A DNA stretch of 64,000 nt from assembly GCF_031846185.1 (NCBI RefSeq), contig NZ_JAVRIF010000002.1, positions 248,001 to 312,000 on the forward strand, read 5' to 3'. Below, in pieces: positions 34,048 to 44,230 of the stretch. The first letter of the stretch is position 1. Each line of letters opens with the position of its first letter. The notes beneath the pieces were generated by a model. That model searched no databases, was not told the DNA's origin, and worked only from the letters and a program-made list of their open reading frames with translations. The DNA is from Thalassotalea_H castellviae (lineage in GTDB: Bacteria; Pseudomonadota; Gammaproteobacteria; Enterobacterales; Alteromonadaceae). The position numbers and the translations under genes are program-made.

Positions 34048-35892
34048 ATGGAAGAGTGGGTTGGCGAGCTTTGGCATAAATATATCACGCGTAAAGCAAG
34101 CACAAGTTTTGCTGATGCTAAAGTTAATTTTTCACAAGTCAGTAAATCTATCGGTATGGTTTATCGCGCACTTGGCGGTGAAGATATTAAACGTGTGGAA
34201 GCCGCAACACCTCGTGATTATCTTGTCAGACGCACTATTCTTCAAAAAATATCAGGTGAAAACAAACAAATTAGTTTGGCATGGCAAGACGAAGATAGCC
34301 TTCGATTACCTGAATCTTTAGCCGTATTTCCCTCCACTGAATTAAATTATGACCTTTATATATGGTTAGCGGTTCTTGCTGCTAATCATCATGGAAAATT
34401 TCAGCATTGGGCTAATGATAATCAACGTTTAGTTGTGAAGGTACTCAAAAAATATCCAGCCATGAAACCGCGTTATCAACGATTAGCACAAGCGACGGTT
34501 GATATACGACCAGTTTTTGGCAAGCTCCCAGACAATGAACAAGCCATGGAAAAGTCTATCATTGAGGCGATATTATCTCCAGGTTCAGTCAGTCATTTTC
34601 CGATCGTTAATTTTGCCCCGCAAGCGGTCCATTTGTGGCTATACCCGTCGGCGCATGTTGATCCTCAACTTTTACCTGAGTACCAAGAGATAGATGACTT
34701 AGCGCAAGGGAAAGAAAAAACGAAACCATTAGCTAAGAGTGCCGCTAGTAGAAAAAAAGCTGAGCGTATTGACTCACCAGAAAATCGAGATGGCATGATG
34801 ATTTTTCGTTTAGAAAGCATGTTTTCATGGAGTGAGTTTTCAAAATTAGACAGAGGGACTGACGATACCGAAGAAGAAGATGAACAGTATCAGAGCGTTG
34901 CAGAAGATCTTGACCAAATTTCATTATCTCAACAACAAAACCAAAAAAGTGCTTCGATAAAAATTGATCTTGACCTCCCTTCCGCATCAGAAGATGACTT
35001 TCCCATAGGGGATGGCATTTCCTTGCCAGAGTGGCATTATAAAAAACAGCAACTCGAAGCGGATCGTTGTTTGCTCCAACCTATGCTCCCAAAAGGTGCC
35101 ATGCCACAAAAACTGCCAATAAAATTGCAAAAATCAGCAAAAATCATTCAAAGTCAATTTGAACAGATGCGTAATCTACGTTATTGGTTGAAAGGACAAG
35201 CCCAAGGTGAAGAATTAGATTTAAATGCCTGGTTAGATTTTCATGTTGAAAAGCAAATATCTGCCACTCAAGAAAAAGGACTCTATCAAAGTTTTCGAGG
35301 CAATAATCGCGATATATCGACCTTGTTGTTAGCCGATTTATCCATGTCTACCGATGCATACCTTGATAATGAAAACCGGGTCATAGACGTCGTTAAAGAT
35401 TCGATGATGTTATTTGCTGAAGCATTAAACAGTGTCGGAGATAATTTTGCTATGTATGGTTTTTCTTCAGTAAAAAGAAGCCATGTAAGATTTAGTTTAT
35501 TAAAAAACTTTAATGAAACATACAATGATGACATTCGTGGCCGAGTTCAAGCGATCCGACCTGGTTTTTACACCCGCATGGGGGCTGCAATTCGTCAAGC
35601 CACTCAGGTGATTCACGAACAACAAAACAGTCAAAAACTATTATTGATTTTAACTGACGGTAAGCCCAATGATATTGATTATTATGAAGGCAGGTTTGGT
35701 ATTGAAGATACACGTCAGGCGGTTAAAGAAGCAATAAAACTCGGAATCAAGCCATTTTGTATAACCATTGATGTAGAAGCACAAGACTACCTACCTTATT
35801 TGTTTGGTAGTGATGGCTTTACCGTTATTTTAAAACCTTCGCAGCTGCCTTTGCGTTTGCCTCAGCTATATCATCAATTAACGAGTCATTAA
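34048..35892 (+). CDS. norD: NorD, von Willebrand factor A domain protein for NO reductase activation
   Basis: A 614-aa protein. The N-terminal helical half is followed by an acidic, poorly conserved middle. The C-terminal VWA domain (about 425-610) carries the MIDAS motif as DLSMST near residue 432, with supporting TRMGAA and LTDGKPND segments. NorD works with the AAA+ ATPase NorQ to assemble the NorB active site. The zinc-ribbon gene starts right after the stop. Confidence 0.92.
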   Translation: MEEWVGELWHKYITRKASTSFADAKVNFSQVSKSIGMVYRALGGEDIKRVEAATPRDYLVRRTILQKISGENKQISLAWQDEDSLRLPESLAVFPSTELNYDLYIWLAVLAANHHGKFQHWANDNQRLVVKVLKKYPAMKPRYQRLAQATVDIRPVFGKLPDNEQAMEKSIIEAILSPGSVSHFPIVNFAPQAVHLWLYPSAHVDPQLLPEYQEIDDLAQGKEKTKPLAKSAASRKKAERIDSPENRDGMMIFRLESMFSWSEFSKLDRGTDDTEEEDEQYQSVAEDLDQISLSQQQNQKSASIKIDLDLPSASEDDFPIGDGISLPEWHYKKQQLEADRCLLQPMLPKGAMPQKLPIKLQKSAKIIQSQFEQMRNLRYWLKGQAQGEELDLNAWLDFHVEKQISATQEKGLYQSFRGNNRDISTLLLADLSMSTDAYLDNENRVIDVVKDSMMLFAEALNSVGDNFAMYGFSSVKRSHVRFSLLKNFNETYNDDIRGRVQAIRPGFYTRMGAAIRQATQVIHEQQNSQKLLLILTDGKPNDIDYYEGRFGIEDTRQAVKEAIKLGIKPFCITIDVEAQDYLPYLFGSDGFTVILKPSQLPLRLPQLYHQLTSH

Positions 35893-35893
35893 T

Positions 35894-36112
35894 ATGTCAA
35901 ATAAAATGATTACTTGCTTGTTTTGCCAGTCGATAAACCGTCTTGACGTTCAGCAAGAGACATCAAAAGAATATGGAAACTGTATTAACTGTGGCATGCC
36001 GCTAAGTAAAGAAACTCCCAATAGTACCAGCGCCAGAAAAAAACGTTTTCTCCCTTTATTCTGGTTTGTAGTTATTTTTTGTTTAGTGATGATCTTTTAT
36101 TTACCCAGATAA
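35894..36112 (+). CDS. Small zinc-ribbon membrane protein (DnrP-like)
   Basis: A 72-aa protein. Two CXXC pairs, CLFCQS near residue 9 and CINCGMP near 31, form a likely zinc ribbon or rubredoxin-like knuckle. One C-terminal transmembrane helix follows (about 51-69). The pattern resembles proteins called DnrP in denitrification clusters, recognised with low confidence. It is coupled to norD with 1 bp between stop and ATG. Confidence 0.65.
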   Translation: MSNKMITCLFCQSINRLDVQQETSKEYGNCINCGMPLSKETPNSTSARKKRFLPLFWFVVIFCLVMIFYLPR

Positions 36113-36182
36113 ATTTATTCCTGAAAAATATATAAGACGTAAAACAAGCGAGAATACATCACGCCCGTTAAAACCAAGTATA

Positions 36183-36212
36183 AAAAAAACCGCCTAAACA
36201 GACGGTTTTTCG
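36183..36212. terminator. Bidirectional terminator between the nor and alginate loci
   Basis: The stem aaaaaaccg/cggttttt with one internal mismatch is flanked by an A-run and a T-run. It serves the convergent zinc-ribbon gene (plus) and eda (minus). Confidence 0.7.
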
Positions 36213-36234
36213 TGAATATCTATCTTGTATGATT

Positions 36235-36855
36235 TTAACTTTGATTGGCTAATTTACACGCGTCGGTAATTTTATCCCACTGGCCATTTTCTACCCAGCT
36301 TTTCGGTGCAACCCAACTACCACCAATGGCAAAACAATTACCTAACTTAAGGTAATCTTCCTTATTTTCCTGATTAACTCCGCCCGTTGGACAAAAACTC
36401 GTATCTGGAAATATCGAAGACATTGCGCCTATAAAGGGTGCACCGCCAGATAATGAGGCTGGAAATAGTTTTAATTCATTAAAACCAAACTCATTCGCCA
36501 ATAAAATATCTGAAGTATTCGAAACCCCCGGTAGTACCGGTAAACCACATTCAGTTAATTCTGCTAATAAATTTGCTGAAATCGCTGGGGTAATAATAAA
36601 GTCAGCACCAGCTTCCTTAGCCCCTTGTAAAATCTTTTTAGATGTAATGGTACCAGCACCAACAATTAGTGATGGAAAGGCTTGTTTAATTGCTTTTAGA
36701 GCCTCTAAAGAAGCTTCCGTACGTAATACTACTTCAATTAAATGCAAACCGGCTTTAACCATAGCCTCGGTAATGGCAATACCTTGCTCTGGTGTATCTG
36801 CTTGCACAATTGGTAGCAAGACTTGTGATGCCATTAATTCTTTAAATGATTTCAT
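36235..36855 (-). CDS. eda: 2-keto-3-deoxy-6-phosphogluconate aldolase
   Basis: A 206-aa cytosolic class I aldolase splitting KDPG to pyruvate and glyceraldehyde-3-phosphate, the last step of the alginate pathway here. The catalytic glutamate is in IEVVLRTE (about residue 44), the Schiff-base lysine in LKLFPAS (about 132), and the phosphate loop in CPTGGV. It lies 55 bp after kdgK and ends the minus-strand alginate operon. Confidence 0.95.
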   Translation of the reverse strand: MKSFKELMASQVLLPIVQADTPEQGIAITEAMVKAGLHLIEVVLRTEASLEALKAIKQAFPSLIVGAGTITSKKILQGAKEAGADFIITPAISANLLAELTECGLPVLPGVSNTSDILLANEFGFNELKLFPASLSGGAPFIGAMSSIFPDTSFCPTGGVNQENKEDYLKLGNCFAIGGSWVAPKSWVENGQWDKITDACKLANQS

Positions 36856-36910
36856 ATAAATACCTGTAAATTTTTATCAATAATTTAGATAAGATAATCA
36901 AGAAATCATC

Positions 36911-37849
36911 TTAAAGTTGCTGAACAAAGTCATTAAATAATGCTTTTGGAGCAATCGCCCCTTTGTGTTGAATAACAAAGCCCGCAGCCTTAGAGGCTTT
37001 ATCAACAGACTCCGCAATTGAAGCATCAGCTAGACGAGCTCCTAAGTAGACCCCATTAAATGAGTCGCCTGCAGATGTTGTATCAACAACAGTTTTCACT
37101 GGCGTCACTTGGTGTAACTCTTTTTCACCATCTAATATTGTGATCACAGATGCCGGCCCATTTTTCACCACTAATTCTGAGATCCCGTACGATTGGCAAA
37201 AATCAATCACGCCTTCAACACTGTTAATACCGTATAAGCTGTCAAAATCTTCAACGCCAGGTAATGCGATATCCGCTAACTTAAACGCTTGTTCATAAGC
37301 TTGAATAGTTTCTTCTTTGTCTTTCCACATTCGAGCACGATAGTTAGGATCAAATACAATTTTTACCCCAGCAGTTTTAAGTTGTACTAATTTTTGCCAA
37401 AAACTCGCTCGCGCTTCAGGTTGTATTACCGCTAAAGAAATGCCACTAAAGAAAAACATATCGCCAGAAGTTAGAATGTCCGTTGCCGACTCGTCGATAA
37501 AATCCATCACGGTTCTCGCCGCAGAATTTTCGCGCCAATAAGTAAAGCTACGCTCACCTTGATCATCTAATTGAATAGAATATAACCCTGGAATTTTAGA
37601 CTCCGATTGAAACACTAAATCAGTATCAATATTTTCACTTTCAAAATATTTGATCATATCGAGACTAAAATTATCTTTTCCTACGGCAGTTACTAAACGT
37701 ACTTTCACGTGTGGGAAAGTACGCTTAAGATACACAGCGGTATTAAAAACATCTCCAGCAAATGATTGTTTTAACATATTGGATGTCGCGTCATTTGACG
37801 CGGTCATCAACTCAATCATACATTCACCAAAGAGAAAAATGTTTTTCAT
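36911..37849 (-). CDS. kdgK: 2-keto-3-deoxygluconate kinase
   Basis: A 312-aa PfkB-family sugar kinase phosphorylating KDG to KDPG. The N-terminal FGECMIEL and the AGDVFNTAVYL segment are typical. The catalytic base lies in DTTSAGDSFNG near residue 257, the PfkB signature 2. It lies between the MFS transporter gene and eda, with an intergenic hairpin before its start. Confidence 0.93.
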   Translation of the reverse strand: MKNIFLFGECMIELMTASNDATSNMLKQSFAGDVFNTAVYLKRTFPHVKVRLVTAVGKDNFSLDMIKYFESENIDTDLVFQSESKIPGLYSIQLDDQGERSFTYWRENSAARTVMDFIDESATDILTSGDMFFFSGISLAVIQPEARASFWQKLVQLKTAGVKIVFDPNYRARMWKDKEETIQAYEQAFKLADIALPGVEDFDSLYGINSVEGVIDFCQSYGISELVVKNGPASVITILDGEKELHQVTPVKTVVDTTSAGDSFNGVYLGARLADASIAESVDKASKAAGFVIQHKGAIAPKALFNDFVQQL

Positions 37850-37892
37850 TTACAGAGCCTTATTCACTTTATTTAAATTTTAATTAAATAGG

Positions 37893-37915
37893 GTTGATGG
37901 CTAAAAGCCATCAAC
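37893..37915 (-). repeat. Intercistronic hairpin between the MFS gene and kdgK
   Basis: A perfect 10-bp stem (gttgatggct, agccatcaac) has a 3-nt loop and no T-run. It ends 2 bp from the transporter's stop codon. It could shield the upstream mRNA from 3' decay or reduce transcription into kdgK. Confidence 0.65.
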
Positions 37916-37917
37916 TA

Positions 37918-39213
37918 TTATAGTTTTTTTAATGGCGCGATTTTTGGGATCAGTACCCAAACTGCCAGCATAGCTATCACTGCTAACGATGCACCAATCG
38001 CAAATACGGTGGTATAATTACCGTCTGCCGTTAAAATTGGCACTAATGAGGTTAAACCAACTACCGCAAGTTTTGCCGCCATGCCAGAAAAACCAGCTAA
38101 CGTCCCTACGGCTTTTTTACCGTAAAGGTCACTTGGCAAAGTTTGTACGTTACCAATTGAGGTTTGGAAACCAAACAGAATAACCGCCATAATCAATACC
38201 GCTGTTGTTGGTCCACCTGGGTTTGCCATTGCTAATAACGCAGGAAGCATAATTAAACAACCTAAGCTAATCGTTAGTTTACGTGTTTTATCCACAGTCC
38301 AACCCGATTTAATGCGGTTTTGAGCAAGAAGCCCACCAAACCAAGCACCAAACATTGCGCCAACATAAGGGACCCAACCGTAAAGGCCAATTGATTTAAC
38401 GTCCATACCGTAAACTTCGTTCAAGTAGATTGGAGTCCACGCAACAAATAGCCACCAAATAGGATCAATGGCTGCAGAGGCGATAATAACCCCCCAACTT
38501 TGTTTACGAGAAAGTAATTCACCCGTTGATGGACTGTATTCTTCTTCATCACACAAAGGTGCATTTTCTGAACTGCGTTGACCAGTAAGAATATATTCAC
38601 GTTCTTCTGCGGTGATCCAAGGATGTGATTTAGGTGGCGCTTTCACTAAAATTAACCATGGGATCAACCATAAAAGACCAATTAAACCAATAACAACAAA
38701 GATCATTTGCCAGCTAAAAAACACCGTCATGTAGGCGATAAGCGGGATTGAAATAATACCACCAATTGCCGCGCCAGAATTAAAAATACCTTGTGCTAAA
38801 GCGCGTTCTCTTGAAGGGAACCATTCCGCGTTACTTTTTGTAGCGCCAGGCCAGTTACCTGCTTCAGCGACACCTAATATCGCTCTGAAAATGCTAAAAC
38901 TTAGCATACCTTGTGCAAATGCATGTAACGCAGTTGCTATAGACCAAACACCGATTGATAAAACGAAACCGATTCGAGTGCCAACCCAGTCAAAAATCTT
39001 CCCGAAAATAGCTTGACCAAACGCATAAGAAAAAATAAAAACAACCGTGATATTGGCATAGATTTGTTTACGCTCTAATGCCGTTTCATCCGGGAAAAGA
39101 TCTTCTACGATATCAGGCCAAAGCACACTTAGTGCTTGACGATCTATATAATTAATTACCGTGGCCAAAGCGATTAATGCAATCACCCACCAACGTAAGC
39201 CTTTTAATTGCAT
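37918..39213 (-). CDS. MFS transporter for uronate derivatives (ExuT-like)
   Basis: A 431-aa inner-membrane transporter with twelve predicted helices. The start (WWVIALIALATVINYIDRQALSVLWP) is typical of the anion:cation symporter family that includes ExuT. The loop GKIFDWVGTRIGF is the MFS motif A region, and GVAEAGNWPGATK is also a family signature. It probably imports the unsaturated uronate DEH or KDG produced in the periplasm. Its ATG overlaps the kdgF stop by 1 bp. Confidence 0.88.
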   Translation of the reverse strand: MQLKGLRWWVIALIALATVINYIDRQALSVLWPDIVEDLFPDETALERKQIYANITVVFIFSYAFGQAIFGKIFDWVGTRIGFVLSIGVWSIATALHAFAQGMLSFSIFRAILGVAEAGNWPGATKSNAEWFPSRERALAQGIFNSGAAIGGIISIPLIAYMTVFFSWQMIFVVIGLIGLLWLIPWLILVKAPPKSHPWITAEEREYILTGQRSSENAPLCDEEEYSPSTGELLSRKQSWGVIIASAAIDPIWWLFVAWTPIYLNEVYGMDVKSIGLYGWVPYVGAMFGAWFGGLLAQNRIKSGWTVDKTRKLTISLGCLIMLPALLAMANPGGPTTAVLIMAVILFGFQTSIGNVQTLPSDLYGKKAVGTLAGFSGMAAKLAVVGLTSLVPILTADGNYTTVFAIGASLAVIAMLAVWVLIPKIAPLKKL

Positions 39214-39611
39214 TATTCTATCCCCTCAGGTTTGCGATTAAGTTCATCTATATCAATATTATCGAAAGTCCCTTCAGGAAGGAAATCGGCACGAGGTGGA
39301 CTGAACGTATCAATTAAAATACCACCGGTTGGACAAGTAGCACCGTGATCAGCCCAAGGGGGAATTAAACAGCTGTCCCCTGCTTTCATGATTTTCGTCA
39401 CACCATCAATATTAAAGTGAAACTCCCCTTCAATGACATAAGTCACTTGTGAGTGTCTATGGGCATGATTATAACCAATAGCGCCTTTTTCAAACCAAAT
39501 TTTCACCGCCATTAGTTCATGATTAAAACCTAACATTTGACGTTTTAAACCACCACCAATATCTTCGATTTCAGTTTCTTCACCACTTAAAAAGTGTTCG
39601 CTACGACTCAT
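39213..39611 (-). CDS. kdgF: KdgF-type cupin, unsaturated uronate linearising enzyme
   Basis: A 132-aa single-domain cupin. The metal ligands H-X-H...Q...H are visible in NHAHRHSQVTYVIEGEFHF and WADHGATC. KdgF converts 4,5-unsaturated monouronates from alginate or pectin lyases to linear 2-keto products. The start at 39611 has a gagg ribosome site 8 bases away. An in-frame start at 39665 would overlap the PL17 gene and is less likely. Confidence 0.9.
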   Translation of the reverse strand: MSRSEHFLSGEETEIEDIGGGLKRQMLGFNHELMAVKIWFEKGAIGYNHAHRHSQVTYVIEGEFHFNIDGVTKIMKAGDSCLIPPWADHGATCPTGGILIDTFSPPRADFLPEGTFDNIDIDELNRKPEGIE

Positions 39612-39621
39612 AATTAATTCC

Positions 39622-41853
39622 TCACTTCTCTTTATTACTAAGTTTGAACAGCTTAAATTGGCCATTGAAACTAAAATTGTTATCTTGATATGTAAATGTA
39701 TTTTTCGTTTTATTTGCTAACTGACGATTAAAGGCAAACAAATAACTTTGCCCATTGCTAACCCCTATTTCAATCAACTCAATGTCACCAAGGATCTGAT
39801 GAGTGAGTGACGAAATGCTTGATTTAGCCGCTAAAGTAAATTCTTTCGCTGGGTTATATTGACCATGAGGTTCTAACACACTAATAAAGCGGTGTTGCTT
39901 CGCCGATTTTTTACGATAGATAAACCCTGATTCATTGCGTAAATTAAAATTAGGATCATTGGCGCCTATTCGGGTAAATAACGCTTCAGTTTCACCGTCA
40001 ACTAGCGAGGTTTGGGTATAGAACTTGCCATTTTCATTTAACCACGTAATTTTCGCTAACCCTTTTTCAGGGAGACTTTTTGCCGTTAGCCATAAATGTT
40101 GATAGCCATTTTTACTGCCTAACGCAGATAAAGATTGCGTTTGAGCATTTAATTGAAAATTGGTTTCAATTAATTGACCTTGATAATGTAAAGGTAAGTC
40201 GAATTGATGCGCTTTTTCACTACTGTTTACTGCAAAAATATCAATAACAAGAGGCTTATGAATTTCAGGCAGTTTCACTAATGCCATAGTTCTTGTTAAT
40301 GAAACATCTTTATAAGCCGTATCAATTTGAGCTGAACTAATTGATCCTTGGTTATTGTTAGCAAAAAATAATAATTCTGGATGATGCTTATTGCCTGTTT
40401 TCACCTTACCTTTAAAGTGACTAGTTTCGTCTACTACGACGGTATTGTGCGCAACGGTTTGTTTAGCAAACGTTTTGTTTTCAGGTAGATAACCTCCACC
40501 CGATTTTGCTTCGACATTTAAAAAGCGTGCAGCGCCATAATCAGAAACAATCTCATTACCTTTGTCATAAAATTGCCAGGTTAATTTGTCAAAATGACCA
40601 TGCCCCAATCCTTGTGCTGCCGGCTTAAATAACAATGCTTGCTTGTCATGAGATTTTTGCCGCATGATCACCAAAGCGCCTTGTTTACCATCGGCACCAT
40701 CGCCAAACGCCTTGGACTTAAATGGATAAGGTGTTGCTAAATTATCATCTAATGCTTGTGCAACTTTCAGACCATCTCCCGTTAAAATGACTTGCTCTTG
40801 TTGCTTAGCAATATCAAGTAAATCAGTATCTTGGGTGAAACCGTAAGCGATAGTTACCCCATGCACTAACTCAATGGTATCAATGCCTTTGCTTTTGATC
40901 GCATCGTTAATTGGGAAGAACAATTTGTTGTAGCTCAGCTGAATTGTGGTATCAATAGCTTTTAAAATAATGCCATTACGGTAAGCAAATATTTTTCGCT
41001 CTGGTTGATTGTTTTCGATCGCTTTGGCAAAGGTAACAAAAGGCATCAAAGCATAACGCTGATAATAAGGCCCTTCATTGTAATAACCTTCTGGTGAGAA
41101 TAATTCATCTAACTGTCTTAAAAAGCCACCTTTTCCAGATTTATCTAAACCATAAAGCGCTTGTTCAACCCATTCAAGCTCTCCTAAAACATAGCCAGTC
41201 ATACCGACGGCGGCAGTTAACCATGTGCCATGATTATGGATTTTATTAAATGTTTTTGGCGAATCAACAGATAAGAACTTAACGATTGGGCGAAAAAGGC
41301 CCGTTTCAATTTTCTTTTTATCGGCATGAGTTAATGACGCTAAAATCATGTCGTATGCTTGGCTGGTATACACTAACCAAACGGCTTCATTTAAGCTTTG
41401 CCAAAATAGTTTGCCTGGATTTGTTTTGCCTTTTTTTCTTTTCGGATGCAAAGGCAAGGTAGGATATAACTCGGCATAACTAAGTAGCATGTCACGCACA
41501 TAGTCGGCATAACGTTTGTTTTGCGTTAATTGATAAACAATACTCGCATCATACATCAAGCGATAGTTTTTCTTATGTCTCTCATGCGTAAAACCGCCAC
41601 CTGAATCTTTTGGTACCGGAATATTAATAGCTTGCGTTATCTGAGAATCGACCTTAGCCTTAACTTGTTCAAAAGCCTCAGTAAAGCGTCCTTTCGAGGA
41701 TAAGGCTTTTTTCATTGCAGGTACATCAGTATGACTGATCACAAGATTGGGCGTATCGCTCGCCACACTATTTATGCTAAATAGTGCAGACCAACAAACT
41801 ACGACAGCAAGCGCCAAATGAATCTTCATTTTTTTGAAAAAAGCCAATAACAT
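39622..41853 (-). CDS. PL17 exo-type oligoalginate lyase
   Basis: A 743-aa secreted lyase releasing unsaturated monouronate from alginate oligomers. A signal peptide (AVVVCWSALFSINSVAS) precedes an alpha/alpha-toroid alginate-lyase domain. That domain includes NKIHNHGTWL, where the Asn/His pair sits, and the catalytic-Tyr segment EGYYNEGPYYQRYAL. The heparinase II/III-like beta domain has GLGHGHFDKLTW and SDYGAARF. This matches Alg17C-type enzymes in order and length. ATG at 41853 is used; a start 24 bp further in (41829) gives a tighter signal peptide. Confidence 0.92.
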   Translation of the reverse strand: MLLAFFKKMKIHLALAVVVCWSALFSINSVASDTPNLVISHTDVPAMKKALSSKGRFTEAFEQVKAKVDSQITQAINIPVPKDSGGGFTHERHKKNYRLMYDASIVYQLTQNKRYADYVRDMLLSYAELYPTLPLHPKRKKGKTNPGKLFWQSLNEAVWLVYTSQAYDMILASLTHADKKKIETGLFRPIVKFLSVDSPKTFNKIHNHGTWLTAAVGMTGYVLGELEWVEQALYGLDKSGKGGFLRQLDELFSPEGYYNEGPYYQRYALMPFVTFAKAIENNQPERKIFAYRNGIILKAIDTTIQLSYNKLFFPINDAIKSKGIDTIELVHGVTIAYGFTQDTDLLDIAKQQEQVILTGDGLKVAQALDDNLATPYPFKSKAFGDGADGKQGALVIMRQKSHDKQALLFKPAAQGLGHGHFDKLTWQFYDKGNEIVSDYGAARFLNVEAKSGGGYLPENKTFAKQTVAHNTVVVDETSHFKGKVKTGNKHHPELLFFANNNQGSISSAQIDTAYKDVSLTRTMALVKLPEIHKPLVIDIFAVNSSEKAHQFDLPLHYQGQLIETNFQLNAQTQSLSALGSKNGYQHLWLTAKSLPEKGLAKITWLNENGKFYTQTSLVDGETEALFTRIGANDPNFNLRNESGFIYRKKSAKQHRFISVLEPHGQYNPAKEFTLAAKSSISSLTHQILGDIELIEIGVSNGQSYLFAFNRQLANKTKNTFTYQDNNFSFNGQFKLFKLSNKEK

Positions 41854-41865
41854 GCTTAGAAAGCC

Positions 41866-44121
41866 CTACTTATTTACAATTTTATTATCAGAAAGTTCAG
41901 CGGTATGCGGGCCTTCGACTCTAAGTTCAACGACACTCACCGCTTGTGAAAGTTGATTATTTGCAATACTGGTTTTCGGCTCGCCCACCGTGTGCTCAAC
42001 TTTAATCGGCGCACTGTTAACCACCGTGTTGTTGTTTATATTCGTAACTTGAACACCATGTAAGTACAAACTAGCCTTAGTTTTATTTCTTTTCCCTTCA
42101 CCGATGGCGGTTAATTGGTTATTCGACATGTTCAGGTGTGGACCAAAAGTACTTTCATCGGTTCCACCACGGTATAATTTAATTAATGCACCAGATACGT
42201 TTTCAATACGGTTATCTGCAAGTGTCACGTATTCGGCATTATAAATACCTAAGTCTTCTATTTCTTTATCAAGACGTAAAAGATCACCGGTGATATTAGT
42301 AAAGGTATTGCCGTTTAGTTCAATTAAGTTAGCAAAAGCGCCTTTACCTGATTCAAAAAAGTGAAATGAGTGGTTAATGTCTAAATTTTTCACGACACTA
42401 TTGTGCATCACAAAACGATAGTTTTGAGTCATGCCCCACTTTTGGGTTCTTATTAAAGTATTGCCAGAAGAGTCAGGGCTATTAACCCCATCAATCGTCA
42501 GGTTTTCAACTTTTAAGCTGCCACCATCAGAGATTTCAAACAAGGTGCCACGCTCAAAGGTAATGACTACGTCAGTATTTTTCGCGGCTTTCACCGTTAA
42601 AGTTTTCGCAACTTTCAGGGTTTTTCTTACGTTATAATTGCCTTTTGCAAGTACAAGAACATCACCATCTTCCGCCGCGATAACAGAATCAAATAAATCG
42701 TCGCCATTGCCTTTAACTTGAATTTCTTTTCCTGAACCAAACGCTGTTTCTTCGACATTTTTAGCATACCAACTTGGTCCTGTGGCTGACTTAGCGATTG
42801 GTTGTATCGTTTTATCCGCTCCAATCGATTCGCCAACAGGATATAACAAGCCATTTTCAGCTCGCTCTAAGCGTAATTCTTTGACTTGAAAGCCCTCAGC
42901 AATTTCTGCTAATGGTTTACTATTAGTGATATTACCTTTGAAGGCAATACCAGAAACATCGTCAAACAAGGTAAAAGGTTGTTGACCATTTTCATTAAAA
43001 ATTAAGTTGTTTTGTATTTTACTATTCAACGGTGCTGCTGAACGTTCAGCGTCGCTACCTGCCGCTAATTGAATATGATCAACGTTCACCATTGAGTTGT
43101 TTTCAATGAGAGCATTTTCTACTTGGTGATAACGATTGATAGGAGAATTAGGAACACCATTCATCACAGTAAAACCACTGCCAAAGCGGTAACCCGTTAA
43201 TCCTTCCATGTAATTGTTACGAATGATTTGATCTTTGTTGATCACGCGAATACCGCCAGTATGGTCAACTCCATTACCAAAGAAAACATTATTCTCAATG
43301 ACATTACCATTACCGTGACGTAAGGTTAATGTGCCGCGAGATTCAAAAAAGGTATTATTAAGTAATTGATTTTTTCCTGATTTAACCGAGATGATTTCAA
43401 CTTCACCGTTACATCGATCAAAATAGTTATTCTCAACTTTTGTAAATGAGTTACTTAACGAATAATGACTGGTTCCAATGCGAAGTGTTTCACCACCGTT
43501 TGAACCTAATATAGGGCGTGGTCCAAAGTAATTATGATCAATTTGATGATAGTTTTCTTGGCTCTCTTGAGTGTTTAAACGCACCGCCATGGTTACGCCT
43601 TTATTGCGCTTACCCGCTAGATAGCTATGGTCAAAACGATTATGTTTCCCGTATAAACTTACCCAATAATCATTTTCAGCTTTATCAGGGTTGGAATAAT
43701 CTTCTATCACTACTTCGGTAACTCGAGAGTGATAGGCTAAATTATTTTTATTTTGTCTGTATTCAATAACAGCACTACTTGGCGTATAGCCATCTTTAAA
43801 CACTAGACCTGAAACGATCAAATGCTCTCCCGCCAATCTCAAGTTCGATTGACCCGTTAAAAATACTTTACCTTTAGTTTGCGCAGTTAAAGTAATTGGG
43901 TTTTCTTGAGTACCTTGAGCTTTAAATAAGATCTCAAAATTTTTCCATGTACCATCAGACAAAACAATTTCATCGCCGGCTGATACTTTATCAAGGGCAG
44001 CTTGATATTCCGCTTGGGTAGTCACTAACCATGATTTTGCCGTTGTTTGCTGACAAGCAGCAGTGACCAATAATAATAAACTTGATAAAAATATCGATTG
44101 AAAAATTTTAGACTTGTACAT
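41866..44121 (-). CDS. PL6 alginate lyase, lipoprotein
   Basis: A 751-aa right-handed beta-helix lyase of the chondroitinase-B/PL6 family, which cuts alginate endo- or exolytically. The signal ends in a lipobox (LLVTAAC, Cys about residue 23), so it is probably outer-membrane anchored. The catalytic Lys and Arg of PL6 lie in EIISVKSGKN and LTLRHGNGN. A second beta-helix half starts at about 470 (DGDVLVLAKGNYNV). This gives the two-domain length seen in longer PL6 enzymes. It is between the TonB receptor and PL17. Confidence 0.92.
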   Translation of the reverse strand: MYKSKIFQSIFLSSLLLLVTAACQQTTAKSWLVTTQAEYQAALDKVSAGDEIVLSDGTWKNFEILFKAQGTQENPITLTAQTKGKVFLTGQSNLRLAGEHLIVSGLVFKDGYTPSSAVIEYRQNKNNLAYHSRVTEVVIEDYSNPDKAENDYWVSLYGKHNRFDHSYLAGKRNKGVTMAVRLNTQESQENYHQIDHNYFGPRPILGSNGGETLRIGTSHYSLSNSFTKVENNYFDRCNGEVEIISVKSGKNQLLNNTFFESRGTLTLRHGNGNVIENNVFFGNGVDHTGGIRVINKDQIIRNNYMEGLTGYRFGSGFTVMNGVPNSPINRYHQVENALIENNSMVNVDHIQLAAGSDAERSAAPLNSKIQNNLIFNENGQQPFTLFDDVSGIAFKGNITNSKPLAEIAEGFQVKELRLERAENGLLYPVGESIGADKTIQPIAKSATGPSWYAKNVEETAFGSGKEIQVKGNGDDLFDSVIAAEDGDVLVLAKGNYNVRKTLKVAKTLTVKAAKNTDVVITFERGTLFEISDGGSLKVENLTIDGVNSPDSSGNTLIRTQKWGMTQNYRFVMHNSVVKNLDINHSFHFFESGKGAFANLIELNGNTFTNITGDLLRLDKEIEDLGIYNAEYVTLADNRIENVSGALIKLYRGGTDESTFGPHLNMSNNQLTAIGEGKRNKTKASLYLHGVQVTNINNNTVVNSAPIKVEHTVGEPKTSIANNQLSQAVSVVELRVEGPHTAELSDNKIVNK

Positions 44122-44230
44122 AATTACCTCAAAAGAGTCCTACTTAAAAATATTGAGTTCTCAATTACTTCCGCAAAAGAGAACTCCAATTTCACTTAAA
44201 TTGATTGATAACTTTCAATATAAGCTAAGG

